Assembly: GCA_944389505.1 (NCBI GenBank)
Contig: CALXMP010000006.1
Span: 31,502-95,501, forward strand
Direction of reading: 5' to 3'
From: an uncultured Spirochaetaceae bacterium
Lineage (GTDB): Bacteria > Spirochaetota > Spirochaetia > Sphaerochaetales > Sphaerochaetaceae
DNA: 64,000 bases
Part shown: positions 34,666 to 42,883 of the stretch, piece after piece
Layout: every line of letters starts with the position of its first letter
Position numbering within the stretch: the stretch's first letter is position 1
The notes under the pieces: generated by a model
Databases searched by the model: none
Told to the model about the DNA's origin: nothing
Seen by the model: only the letters and a program-made list of their open reading frames with translations
Translations under genes and position numbers: made by a program

Positions 34666-36510
34666 TTATCTCTTTTCCCTGAACCCCATGAGCAGCACAG
34701 AGCTGATGATTACGATTACCGATCCTGAGTTATGCACAAGCGCGCCTGCGACCGGGTTGAGGATTCCAGTCATTGCAAGAATAATCGCAATGAAGTTCAG
34801 AAGCATGGAGAAGATTATATTCCGCCTGATTGTCCTCATCATTGTCTTCGCAAGCTTCAGCAGGAAAGGAAGCCCGCTGAGATTATCGTTTATGAGCACT
34901 ATGTCTGCCGCATCCATTGCTATATCACTTCCTATGCCGCCCATGGCGATACCTGTATCTGCCGCTTTGAGAGCTGGTGCGTCATTGATTCCATCGCCAA
35001 TCATCGCAACATGATGTCCCTCCCGCTGAAGATCTCTTATCTTTCCGAGTTTGTCCTCTGGATGGCAGGAAGGGACTATTTCCCTGATTCCTGCCTTTCT
35101 TCCGATATTCATAGCTGCCTCCCGATGGTCTCCCGTAAGGAGTATCGGCTCTGCTCCAGAACTTTGAAGGCTGCTTATGATTGAGCGGCTTTCCTCTCTT
35201 ATCGTGTCTGACAGCGCGACGAAGCCAAGATAGCAGCCATTTTCCGAGACATGTATGATGGCATCACCTTCATCGATGAATATCTTATCGTTGTTCTCCG
35301 GTATAGGGATTCCTTTCATTATGAGAAAGTCCCTCGAACCGGCAATTATATTCCTTTCGTCCACTGTTGATTCGATTCCGCCTCCAGGAATCATCCTGAA
35401 TGAGGAGCAGGGGAGGAGGACGCCTTTGTATGATCTGACGATTGCTTTTCCAAGCGGATGCTCTGACGAAGCCTCTGCGGAAGCTGCTACCGCCAATAAC
35501 CGTTCATCTCCAACCGTTTTCCTGACCTCAGGCTTTCCTTCCGTTATTGTACCAGTCTTGTCGAATGCGATTATATCGGTTGCAGCAAAACGCTCAAGAG
35601 CATCACCTTCTTTTATCAGGAAGCCATGCTTTGAAGCATTACCTATAGCTGCCATGATTGCCGTAGGCGTTGCCAGCACAAGAGAGCATGGGCAGAATAC
35701 CACAAGGATTGTCACGGCTCTTATGATCTCTCCTGTAATGATCCATGTGAGTGCTGCTGCAGTCAGCGCAGTTGCCACGATCCATACAGCCCATCTGTCA
35801 GCAAGCCTGACAATCTTCGCCTTTCCAGCATCGGCGCTCTCCATAAGACGCACCATGCGCTGGATTGAACTGTCAGAGCCGTTTTTCGAAGCTTCTATCG
35901 TGATTGCACCGAACTGATTGATGGTTCCGGAAAGGACCTCATCCCCAGGCTTTTTGTCCGACGGAATCGATTCTCCTGTCATAAGCGCCTCATTTACCGA
36001 GGTCATTCCCTCCATGATTATCCCATCCACAGGGATTGTCTCTCCCGGAAGTATCCGTATGATATCGCCGGATCTGACATTATCCGAAGCAATTATCTCA
36101 AAGCTCCCGTCTTCCCTGAATATCCTTGCTGTCTTCGGAGTGAGCTTTACAAGCTTCTCTATACCCTTCTTTGCCTTCGACACTGTCAGTTCTTCAAGCA
36201 AGCCTCCAAGCTGCATGATGAATGCGACTTCACCTGCCGCGAAATCCTCTCCTATAAGAACAGAAGCGATAAGCGCAACCGAGACAAGGAAATCCGCGGT
36301 GAAGTCATGGGAGCTGATTATGGCAACAGCTGCTTCCAGGATGATTGGTATACCACAAAGGATTATGGCAATCCATGCAGGATTAAAGGGCAGGGGGAAA
36401 TCCAGGAGACTTATGATGAGCGCTCCTCCGGATATGGCAAGCAGCACGATATCCTTCCTTATGCCGCCTGCCTCAAGAAATGATTCTATTATTGTGATTG
36501 CCTTATTCAT
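34666..36510 (-). CDS. Copper-type P1B ATPase (CopA-like, no N-terminal HMA domain)
   Basis: The 614-aa protein has the membrane motif VVFCPCSLVLATP. The actuator TGES, phosphorylation site DKTGTITEG, nucleotide-domain SSEHPLGKAI and hinge GDGINDAPALKAAD are all present. The N-terminus lacks a metal-binding domain and goes straight into membrane spans. Cu(I) is the most likely substrate because the gene is preceded by a CsoR with the copper-binding Cys-His-Cys spacing; sequence alone would also allow Zn/Cd. A CsoR-type operator sits directly upstream. Confidence 0.88.
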   Translation of the reverse strand: MNKAITIIESFLEAGGIRKDIVLLAISGGALIISLLDFPLPFNPAWIAIILCGIPIILEAAVAIISSHDFTADFLVSVALIASVLIGEDFAAGEVAFIMQLGGLLEELTVSKAKKGIEKLVKLTPKTARIFREDGSFEIIASDNVRSGDIIRILPGETIPVDGIIMEGMTSVNEALMTGESIPSDKKPGDEVLSGTINQFGAITIEASKNGSDSSIQRMVRLMESADAGKAKIVRLADRWAVWIVATALTAAALTWIITGEIIRAVTILVVFCPCSLVLATPTAIMAAIGNASKHGFLIKEGDALERFAATDIIAFDKTGTITEGKPEVRKTVGDERLLAVAASAEASSEHPLGKAIVRSYKGVLLPCSSFRMIPGGGIESTVDERNIIAGSRDFLIMKGIPIPENNDKIFIDEGDAIIHVSENGCYLGFVALSDTIREESRSIISSLQSSGAEPILLTGDHREAAMNIGRKAGIREIVPSCHPEDKLGKIRDLQREGHHVAMIGDGINDAPALKAADTGIAMGGIGSDIAMDAADIVLINDNLSGLPFLLKLAKTMMRTIRRNIIFSMLLNFIAIILAMTGILNPVAGALVHNSGSVIVIISSVLLMGFREKR

Positions 36511-36513
36511 ATA

Positions 36514-36535
36514 ATACCTATACCCCTATAGGTAT
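36514..36535. promoter_or_regulatory. CsoR-type operator before the copper ATPase
   Basis: ATACCTATA (36514-36522) and TATAGGTAT (36527-36535) are perfect inverted arms around CCCC. They lie just upstream of the ATPase start and resemble the CsoR box (TACCxxx...GGTA). The location between csoR and the ATPase gene implies a second, copper-controlled transcript for the ATPase. Confidence 0.65.
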
Positions 36536-36565
36536 AATAAGATTTCAAGCCTTGTCAATCCGGAA

Positions 36566-36856
36566 TCAGTTCATATTTGCAAATCGCTCGACGGCTTTTG
36601 TGAATTCCTTTATGGTCTTTTCTGCGTCCCCATGTTCTATTCCGTCCCGGACACAGTGCTGTATGTGACCTTCCAGAACAATCTGCCCGCATTTGTTCAA
36701 TGCGGATTTAGCCGCATTCATCTGCGAAAGGATATCCTCGCAGGGAATGTCCTCATCTATCATCCTGTCGATTGCCTGTACCTGACCGATTATTTTCCTG
36801 AGCCTTCTATGCAGATTGTCTGCATCCATGCATTGTTTCATGGGGATAGTTTCCAT
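36566..36856 (-). CDS. csoR: CsoR-family copper-sensing repressor
   Basis: The 96-aa all-helical protein contains LHRRLRKIIGQVQAIDRMI and metal ligands Cys39, His64 and Cys68. The spacing (25 and 4) equals that of the Cys36-His61-Cys65 triad of Mycobacterium CsoR. This favours Cu(I) over the nickel (RcnR) or formaldehyde (FrmR) branches. It would release the operator when Cu(I) binds, raising ATPase levels. Start may be Met1 or Met6; neither has a clear ribosome site. Confidence 0.9.
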   Translation of the reverse strand: METIPMKQCMDADNLHRRLRKIIGQVQAIDRMIDEDIPCEDILSQMNAAKSALNKCGQIVLEGHIQHCVRDGIEHGDAEKTIKEFTKAVERFANMN

Positions 36857-36945
36857 TTATTGCAATCAATACGCAAGAGGAAAGAATTTCCGACAGCATA
36901 TTATCAATGTTATCCCCTTGTACGAATGAGTGTAAGAAGTATATA

Positions 36946-36961
36946 GTTAGCAATAGCTAAC
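36946..36961. promoter_or_regulatory. Shared palindrome, methyltransferase pair
   Basis: GTTAGCAATAGCTAAC has perfect half-arms and lies 25 bp before the first methyltransferase start. It is in the divergent gap between csoR (leftward) and the methyltransferases (rightward). Confidence 0.7.
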
Positions 36962-36986
36962 CAATTATTGGAGGCTGAAGGAATAT

Positions 36987-37595
36987 ATGTTTACACGCTA
37001 TCTGAATAATTGTGGACGTCCTGAGAGCAATAAGCTTGGACGGTTTGTTCTCAAAAGTATGAACAAAGGACATGCATACATTTACCGATGGCTTCTGGGC
37101 AATGTCCATCTTCCGGAAATCGGAATCGTCCTTGATGTAGGCTGCGGAGGAGGAGCCCTGATGGAGCGGATTCTTAATGAATTTCCGTCTATTAAGACAT
37201 ATGGTATCGACATCAGTGATGAGAGCGTCCGGATGTGTGGGGAGCTTAAGAAAAAGCATCCGGGAAGGATAGAAGTCCGAAAAGCAGATGCGGTTTCCCT
37301 TCCTTTTCCTGATGAGACATTCAGTCTTGCTCTCTCCTGTGAGTCAATATACTTTTGGAAAGCTCCGGATAAAGCTCTTTCAGAGATATACAGGACATTG
37401 ATCAGTGGTTCCTGGCTGGCCGTTGCTGTAGAGACTTCTGATAAAAATAAAGCAAGAATCTGGTCTGACAGGATAAGTGGAATGACTGTCTATTCTCCGG
37501 GAGAACTCCGTTCGCTTTTCTGCAATGCGGGGTTTGTTCATATTGAGAGCCAGATGAAAGGCCAGGCATGTCTTGTGAAAGGAATGAAGCCATGA
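36987..37595 (+). CDS. Class I SAM-dependent methyltransferase
   Basis: The 202-aa protein has the SAM-binding motif I VLDVGCGGGALME (about residues 48-60). YGIDISDESVRMC, the motif DAVSLPFPDETFSLALS and ALSEIYRTLISGSWLAV follow. This is the UbiE/Methyltransf_11 type. The substrate cannot be told. It is coupled to a second methyltransferase by a 4-bp overlap and preceded by the shared palindrome, which ties the pair to the island's metal/redox regulon. Confidence 0.85.
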   Translation: MFTRYLNNCGRPESNKLGRFVLKSMNKGHAYIYRWLLGNVHLPEIGIVLDVGCGGGALMERILNEFPSIKTYGIDISDESVRMCGELKKKHPGRIEVRKADAVSLPFPDETFSLALSCESIYFWKAPDKALSEIYRTLISGSWLAVAVETSDKNKARIWSDRISGMTVYSPGELRSLFCNAGFVHIESQMKGQACLVKGMKP

Positions 37596-38365
37596 ATGCA
37601 GATTACAGGAACTGGGTTCCGCGAGGACTGATTGTCACTCTCACTGCACTGACTGTACTGTCAGTGTTCTTCTTCCTGTTGTCATTGTTATGGACAGCAC
37701 CGCTGATGCTTACAATCTGTCTGTTTGTTCTCTTTGTTGTGTCTGCACTCTATCTCGCATGGAGTGTGAATGCGTATCGGGCTTTTTCCTACGATGGTAC
37801 GAAACGGATTGCGGGAAGGATAATCAGCGGGATCGCAGATTATATAAAGATCACTAATGGTAGTTCTGTACTCGATGTCGGATGCGGGAGCGGAGCTCTG
37901 GCTATTGCTGTTGCAAAGAGAAATCCAGGATCATTCGTTACAGGACTGGACCGCTGGGGAAAGGAATATGCATCATTCAGCATGGATCTCTGCAGGAGAA
38001 ATGCAGTAGCAGAAGAGGTCAGTAATGTAAGCTTTGTCCAGGGTGATGCCCGTAGGCTTCCTTTCCCAGATGAGTCTTTCGATGCTGTCACAAGTAATTA
38101 TGTTTATCATAACATCCCGCAGAAGGACAGACATACTCTTCTCCTTGAGACGTTGAGAGTGCTGAAAAAGGGTGGGGTATTTGCAATCCATGACATCATG
38201 ACGGAAAGCAAGTATGGGGATATTTCAGCATTCGCTGGGCGTCTCAGGGATATGGGCTATAGTGAAGTAAGAGTGATTGATACGACCGATGGTGTATTCT
38301 TAGGAAAAAAGGAAGCTATGGTTCTGATGCTGTCCGGTTCAAAGCTCCTCTATGGACGAAAATAA
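37592..38365 (+). CDS. Membrane-anchored SAM-dependent methyltransferase
   Basis: Starting at ATG 37592 (MNADYRNWVPRG) the protein has 257 residues. Two hydrophobic spans come first (about 12-35 and 38-60), then a methyltransferase domain: SVLDVGCGSGALAIAVAK, GLDRWGKEYASFSM, DARRLPFPDESFDAVTSNYVYH and LRVLKKGGVFAIHDI. It acts at the inner face of the membrane, so a lipid or membrane-associated small molecule is a reasonable guess. The start overlaps the previous stop (ATGA). Confidence 0.83.
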   Translation: MNADYRNWVPRGLIVTLTALTVLSVFFFLLSLLWTAPLMLTICLFVLFVVSALYLAWSVNAYRAFSYDGTKRIAGRIISGIADYIKITNGSSVLDVGCGSGALAIAVAKRNPGSFVTGLDRWGKEYASFSMDLCRRNAVAEEVSNVSFVQGDARRLPFPDESFDAVTSNYVYHNIPQKDRHTLLLETLRVLKKGGVFAIHDIMTESKYGDISAFAGRLRDMGYSEVRVIDTTDGVFLGKKEAMVLMLSGSKLLYGRK

Positions 38366-38411
38366 TACAAAGATTGGCATGGATGACAGATGATTGACTG
38401 CCTGTGGCTCT

Positions 38412-38520
38412 GGCATTCAGGGAAAGTCAGGGTGAACCACTCCAGCCTAGCTAACGCTTGAGGCTGGAGCTTCCGGCTTCATCGCAGAACGCTTCCATGC
38501 CTCATACGAGGCATCAAAGC
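38412..38520 (-). ncRNA. Predicted omega RNA (3' scaffold and guide) of the tnpB element
   Basis: Just after the tnpB stop (minus strand) lies a perfect 9-bp hairpin, CTCCAGCCT/AGGCTGGAG (38440-38448, 38461-38469), ending in the typical GTGGTTCAC (right end at 38432). In IS200/IS605 elements this 3' region is the scaffold of the TnpB guide RNA. The next ~20 nt into the flank (38431 down to 38412, starting CCTGACTTTCCC) would be the guide. The 5' limit of the RNA, inside tnpB, is not determined. Confidence 0.6.
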
Positions 38521-39776
38521 CTGACATCCGCCGGAGTACGCTTCTGTTCCGGAAGCGTGCAGGCTATCTCATGCTTGCCTGCAAGAAGCAATGTCTTGGC
38601 ACTTTTCACATCACGGTCCTCAGTGTACCCGCATGCAGGGCATGCGAATGTCCTGTCCGAGAGCGTGATGTTCTCGTGGATATGCCCGCATACGGGGCAC
38701 ATACGTGTCGACGGAAAGAAGCGGTCTATCACAAGGACATTGGGATCGGACATTAGCTTCCTCCTCAGCGTGCCAAGCGCGGAGTTCTGCACCTGTTTCC
38801 CGAATAAGCCCTTATGCCAGCCCTTGATGTTCTCGTCCTGCATTACAACAAGCTTTCTTCCCGTGACGATGTCATGGTATACCTGATTGGCCTTTGCCCG
38901 CCGCCTGTTGGCGAGCTTTTCGTATTCCCTCCTGATGAGAAGCTTTGTGCTATACCAGCCCCTGGAACCCTTCTTCTGGCGGGCAAGCTTCCGCTGAAGC
39001 CCCTTGAGGCGTTCCGATTCTCGGACCGATATATCATATTTCTCTCCATCGGAGGTCGTTATTGCTGTCTTTATCCCGAAGTCGATGCCGAGATCAGGCT
39101 TCGTCTCTGATTCCGTGCTGTCTTCATGCTTCTGTATATAGCATGTCAGCATTAGGTATATGCCCGAAGGCTTCTTCACGAGCTTCGCATTAGCGTATTC
39201 AGCTCCGGCAGGTATCTGCTCCATGCCGAATACACGTATGGGTCTCTTTATCCCTGCTATATGGATGGTGTTCTTGTACTTTCCGTTCTTATTGCCATCA
39301 GGTCCATAGCATATCCAGTGGGTGTTGCCATACTGGTTGAGCTCGATTGAATCATAGGATGACCTGAACCTCAGCTTCCCGTTCCTCTTACCTGTCTTAT
39401 TTCTCTTCGCCGCAAGCGCTTTCATATCCTGTTTCAGCGAGGAATATACGGTCTGGATGAACTTGGCAGGCATGGTGAGATTCCTTTCAACCTCATTGCC
39501 ATCCTTATCAAGGGAAGTGATGCATCGTGTCCTGGTCTCGAAGTCCCTGAACATATCATTGCTGAGGCCAAGGAGATGGTTGCAGAGCCATCTGCATTCG
39601 GTGAAGTATAGGAAGAGCTTATTGCGTTCTGCGTTGTTCAGGCACTTCAGATCGAGCTTCAGCTCAACGACGACGGGATGCATCGAGGCATGGCGGAGGC
39701 GTGTGGCCTCACCCTTTTCCTTTATCCTTCTGCCCTTGTTTTCCCTCTCCTCTCTTGTCATATCATATTTTACCAC
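38432..39776 (-). mobile_element. IS200/IS605-family element carrying only tnpB
   Basis: The right end is fixed by the terminal hairpin and TTCAC sequence at 38432. The left end, beyond 39776, is not resolved. No tnpA (Y1 transposase) is present, so movement would need a helper in trans. Confidence 0.6.
38514..39776 (-). CDS. tnpB: TnpB RNA-guided nuclease (IS605 OrfB family)
   Basis: The 420-aa protein has the RuvC-like residues of TnpB: Asp in LGIDFGIKTAITT, Glu in VMQDENIKGW and Asp in EDRDVKSAKTLL. A zinc ribbon (CPVCGHIH ... CPACGYTED) lies between the last two. The frame is intact, so the nuclease may be active. TnpB cuts DNA next to a target-adjacent motif under direction of the RNA from its own 3' end and helps keep the element in place. 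The true start may be the internal Met before HPVVVELKLDLK. Confidence 0.9.
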   Translation of the reverse strand: MVKYDMTREERENKGRRIKEKGEATRLRHASMHPVVVELKLDLKCLNNAERNKLFLYFTECRWLCNHLLGLSNDMFRDFETRTRCITSLDKDGNEVERNLTMPAKFIQTVYSSLKQDMKALAAKRNKTGKRNGKLRFRSSYDSIELNQYGNTHWICYGPDGNKNGKYKNTIHIAGIKRPIRVFGMEQIPAGAEYANAKLVKKPSGIYLMLTCYIQKHEDSTESETKPDLGIDFGIKTAITTSDGEKYDISVRESERLKGLQRKLARQKKGSRGWYSTKLLIRREYEKLANRRRAKANQVYHDIVTGRKLVVMQDENIKGWHKGLFGKQVQNSALGTLRRKLMSDPNVLVIDRFFPSTRMCPVCGHIHENITLSDRTFACPACGYTEDRDVKSAKTLLLAGKHEIACTLPEQKRTPADVRL

Positions 39777-40012
39777 GGATCGGGATATTATGCAAAAGGA
39801 ATATGCGATATCCCATGATTCATCTCTCCTCTTATGGAAGCGGGAGTCTTCTCACGGAGTAGGGATAAAAGGCATATAAGAATATAAGGATTATCGGTTT
39901 CATATCAGATAGTCCTGTATCGGTATGCTGTTTTTCTTACATAAAAATCTTATGGTTGGAATAATCATTGTCCTTGTCGTTGCTGAATATGCGATTGATG
40001 GCCTTTGAAGCA
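39777..40012. other. AT-rich gap between tnpB and the ferrosome-like cluster
   Basis: No gene is visible. It should contain the left end of the tnpB element and the promoter of the cluster. I cannot place either with confidence. Confidence 0.4.
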
Positions 40013-40028
40013 GTTGCTCTTAGCTAAC
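40013..40028. promoter_or_regulatory. Degenerate shared palindrome before the ferrosome-like cluster
   Basis: GTTGCTCTTAGCTAAC keeps the right half-arm (GCTAAC) perfectly and only part of the left. It lies 38 bp before the first gene, a similar position to the four perfect sites. Whether it still binds the regulator is uncertain. Confidence 0.45.
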
Positions 40029-40066
40029 CATGGTGATATCATACTGGAGTTAGTGGAGGCTAATCT

Positions 40067-40294
40067 ATGAACAAGACAGTTACGGCTTTCCTTGTCGGAG
40101 CGGTGGCTGGTGCAGCTCTTGTGACATTCATGCAGACACCTGCTTTCAGGAAGGGTGCTTCCAAGTTGGTAAGTGCCGGCATGCAGCTCAAGAAAGATGC
40201 ATCTGCTTTCGTTGAATCCATCAAGGAGGATGCTGAGGACGCCGCTGCCGAAGCAGAGTATCAGGCTGCTCAAGCTGCTTCCTCCGCAAACTAA
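40067..40294 (+). CDS. Small membrane-anchored helical protein (DUF6110/YtxH-like; FezA candidate)
   Basis: The 75-aa protein has an N-terminal hydrophobic Gly/Ala-rich helix (AFLVGAVAGAALVTFM) and then a charged amphipathic helix (KKDASAFVESIKEDAEDAAAEAE). A good ribosome site (GTGGAGG) precedes it. Proteins like this precede P1B ATPases in ferrosome (fez) gene clusters and related iron-handling loci. From family knowledge I infer a role in organising the membrane around an iron store; nothing in the sequence proves it. Confidence 0.72.
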   Translation: MNKTVTAFLVGAVAGAALVTFMQTPAFRKGASKLVSAGMQLKKDASAFVESIKEDAEDAAAEAEYQAAQAASSAN

Positions 40295-40299
40295 GCTAT

Positions 40300-40327
40300 G
40301 CTCTCCGTCTTAGGCGGGGAGCATTTT
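40300..40327 (+). terminator. Attenuator-like hairpin after the small membrane protein gene
   Basis: GCTCTCCG (40300-40307) pairs with CGGGGAGC (40315-40322), one G-U pair included, followed by ATTTT. It lies 5 bp after the stop and 15 bp before the ATPase start, so it probably sets a higher level for the small protein. Confidence 0.55.
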
Positions 40328-40341
40328 AAGGATAATCCATC

Positions 40342-42444
40342 ATGTATTATAAGATCAGACATTCTATACCGGGCCGTATAAGACTTGAATATAATAGCAG
40401 AGCTGTGACTCCGAGGCAGGCAGCTCTGGCGGAGAATCTTATTGCAGCACAGGATGGAATAAACCATGTATCATTCAATCCTGTTGTGGGTACCTTTCTA
40501 GTGATGTATTCCACTGATAGAATAAGCGAAAAAGAGGTTTTGGCTTTCTTCCAGGCCCTTGATGGCCGGTATCTTGATGACGAGGCAATGCTTGCTTCTG
40601 TGCCGGTGCCTGAAAAGACTGTCAGCCTTGGCAGTACATTGGCGGCAATGACGATTTCTTATTTGATGAGAAGACTCTTGCCAACATCAATAAGGACAAT
40701 ATTCCGTATAAGGAATTTATCACCCAGAATATTATCGGGTGCGAAATGCCTTCTTTCCGGGAAGATTTCTGATACTCGTCTTCTTGACGCCGCCGCAATC
40801 ACGGTTGCTCTTGCATCAGGAAACAGAAAGACTGCTGAGAACATCAGCTTCCTGCTTTCAGTTGGAGAGACGATAGAGGAATTTACCAAGAGAAAGAGCC
40901 TCGATGATCTTGCCCTTACAATGTTCTCCGGAAAAGAAAATGTCCATGTCTATGTTGATGAGGAACGTGAAGAAGTAAGACCTCTTTCTGCAATCCATGC
41001 CGGTGATACCATCATTGTCCGTACAGGCGATGCTATACATGCAGACGGGGAAGTCTCCCGGGGTGAGGCTCTCGTGAACCAGGCAACGATAACAGGAGAA
41101 CCGCTTGCTGTTGAGAAGCAGGCGGGGAGTACAGTCTTTGCAGGGACCTTTGTGGAGGAAGGGGAGATATATGTACTTGTGCGTCATGTGGGAAGCCAAA
41201 CAAAGGTAAGCAGGATACTTTCAGAGATTGACACATCAAGTGAGCTTAAAGTCTCTTCCCAGAAACGTACAGAACTCCTTGCTGACAAGCTTGTTAAGTA
41301 CAATTTCATTCTTACAGCCTTGACTATGCTATTCACAAGGAATACGGCGAAGATTCTCTCTACGCTGATGGTTGATTACTCCTGCGCTATGAAACTGACT
41401 GCTCCGATAGCCGTGCTTAGTGCAATGAAAGAGGCTGCAGAGCATGGATTATTGGTGAAAGGCGGCAAGTTCCTTGAGGAGATAGCCAAAGCTGATACAG
41501 TTATCTTCGATAAAACAGGCACGCTGACAAACGCCTCTCCCGTGCTTTCCAGGGTAATCTGTTTTTCTGATGAAAGCGAGAATGATCTCCTGCGTTTAGC
41601 TGCCTGTCTTGAGGAGCACTATGTTCATCCGGTTGCGAAGGCAATTGTGAAGGCAGCAGATGAGCGGAACCTTGATCATCCTGAGAGACATGCTCAGGTT
41701 GAGTATATTGTCGCCCATGGTATTGCGAGCTATATAGGAAAGCGCAGAGTGCTGATAGGTAGCAGGCATTTCATTTTCTTTGATGAGCATACGGAGATTC
41801 CGGAAGGGCTGGATAGAATCCAGAATGAGGCGATAAGGAAGGGCGAGTCCCTCCTGTATATGGCAGAGGAGGGAAGGCTGCTTGCGGTATTCGCTCTTTC
41901 GGACCCCATGCGTACAGATGCTGCTTCTGTGGTATCAAAACTGCGGGAAAGCGGCATAATGGAATGTGTGATGATCACAGGTGATGACGAGGGAGCGGCA
42001 AGAGCTGTCGCAGAGAGTGCAGGTCTTAATCATTATATTTCCAGAGCTCTGCCTGAGGACAAGAGCCGTTATGTCCGTGAATACAGAGAAGCTGGGCATA
42101 AGGTCGTGATGCTTGGTGATGGAATCAATGATGCCCCTGCCTTGGCCTCGGCCGATACGGGAATAGCGATGGGTGAAAGTGCCGCAATCGCAGGAGAGAC
42201 AGCTGATGTGGTCCTCTCTGGAGAGAACGGATTGGAAGGTGTTGTTACGCTCAGAGCTCTGGGCAATGGCTTATTGGAGAGGATCAAAGAAGGAAACAGG
42301 AATATTGTCCTGGTGAACACCTCTCTGATAATTCTCGGCCTTCTGGGTTTTGTCTCTCCGGCCATGTCTGCCTTGCTTCACAATGCCTCAACGGTGGCTT
42401 TTGCGTTCAGGGCATCCCGGCCTATTCTGAAGGAGGCTCGCTGA
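40342..42444 (+). CDS. P1B-type ATPase of the ferrosome (FezB-like) group
   Basis: The 700-aa protein has an N-terminal domain starting IRHSIPGRIRLEY (GRIRL at 11-15). The membrane metal motif is DYSCAMKLTAPI, that is SC-x-x-K/L-T-x-P rather than CPC. The actuator TGEPLAVEK, phosphorylation site DKTGTLT (Asp391), HPVAKAI and GDGINDAPALASADTGIAMG complete a P-type ATPase. The SC-type motif and GRIRL start are features I associate with P1B-6 ATPases such as FezB, which loads iron into ferrosomes. The start of the next gene overlaps its stop (1 bp), so both are one operon. Confidence 0.85.
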   Translation: MYYKIRHSIPGRIRLEYNSRAVTPRQAALAENLIAAQDGINHVSFNPVVGTFLVMYSTDRISEKEVLAFFQALDGRYLDDEAMLASVPVPEKTVSLGSTLAAMTISYLMRRLLPTSIRTIFRIRNLSPRILSGAKCLLSGKISDTRLLDAAAITVALASGNRKTAENISFLLSVGETIEEFTKRKSLDDLALTMFSGKENVHVYVDEEREEVRPLSAIHAGDTIIVRTGDAIHADGEVSRGEALVNQATITGEPLAVEKQAGSTVFAGTFVEEGEIYVLVRHVGSQTKVSRILSEIDTSSELKVSSQKRTELLADKLVKYNFILTALTMLFTRNTAKILSTLMVDYSCAMKLTAPIAVLSAMKEAAEHGLLVKGGKFLEEIAKADTVIFDKTGTLTNASPVLSRVICFSDESENDLLRLAACLEEHYVHPVAKAIVKAADERNLDHPERHAQVEYIVAHGIASYIGKRRVLIGSRHFIFFDEHTEIPEGLDRIQNEAIRKGESLLYMAEEGRLLAVFALSDPMRTDAASVVSKLRESGIMECVMITGDDEGAARAVAESAGLNHYISRALPEDKSRYVREYREAGHKVVMLGDGINDAPALASADTGIAMGESAAIAGETADVVLSGENGLEGVVTLRALGNGLLERIKEGNRNIVLVNTSLIILGLLGFVSPAMSALLHNASTVAFAFRASRPILKEAR

Positions 42445-42794
42445 TGGGAATCGTCACCAGCTTCATTCCGGGCCGTATCAGACTGCGTCACAGGATGTTC
42501 CGTGATGATGATATAGCAGGAGCGCTTATCGCATTGTTCAAGGCTTCGGGAATCGTGACAGGGGTGGAGCGTAATCCTGAAACGGGTAGCATACTCATTA
42601 CATACAGAGCAGATGTCATTCCATCGGCGGATGTGCTTGCAAAGAGGTTTGCCATCTACATTCCCGAGCTTGCCAGGCTGAAGTTCCGCATCATGTACTA
42701 CACACCAGAAGATAAGTCTTGCATCCTCTCTGCAATCAAGAAAGCGGAGCTTGCCTTGCCAGAGATGAGAAAAGTCATTTCAGAGCATGAATAG
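42444..42794 (+). CDS. HMA_2-like protein with GRIRL motif (FezC candidate)
   Basis: The 116-aa protein begins MGIVTSFIPGRIRLRHR, repeating the IPGRIRL motif found at the N-terminus of the ATPase upstream. The body (IVTGVERNPETGSILITYRAD) has the beta-alpha-beta pattern of heavy-metal-associated-like domains but no CxxC. It may be a detached copy of the ATPase N-terminal domain that helps iron delivery or organelle assembly. ATG overlaps the ATPase stop (TGATG). Confidence 0.75.
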   Translation: MGIVTSFIPGRIRLRHRMFRDDDIAGALIALFKASGIVTGVERNPETGSILITYRADVIPSADVLAKRFAIYIPELARLKFRIMYYTPEDKSCILSAIKKAELALPEMRKVISEHE

Positions 42795-42844
42795 ATACAG
42801 AAATGATGATCAGAGATATTGAGTAATCTCATTTCACGTTCTGC

Positions 42845-42872
42845 TATAACAGTGTTATATATCACTGTTATA
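42845..42872. promoter_or_regulatory. TetR operator (second copy)
   Basis: TATAACAGTG (42845-42854) and CACTGTTATA (42863-42872) are perfect inverted 10-bp arms around an 8-bp spacer, 11 bp before the chimera start. The left arm and spacing equal those of the tetR operator at 33720. Confidence 0.72.
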
Positions 42873-42883
42873 TGAAGGATATC

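Noticed and set aside
38449..38456. A GCTAAC half-site of the shared palindrome
   Set aside because: It lies in the loop of the tnpB terminal hairpin, has no left half-arm and is not upstream of a gene.
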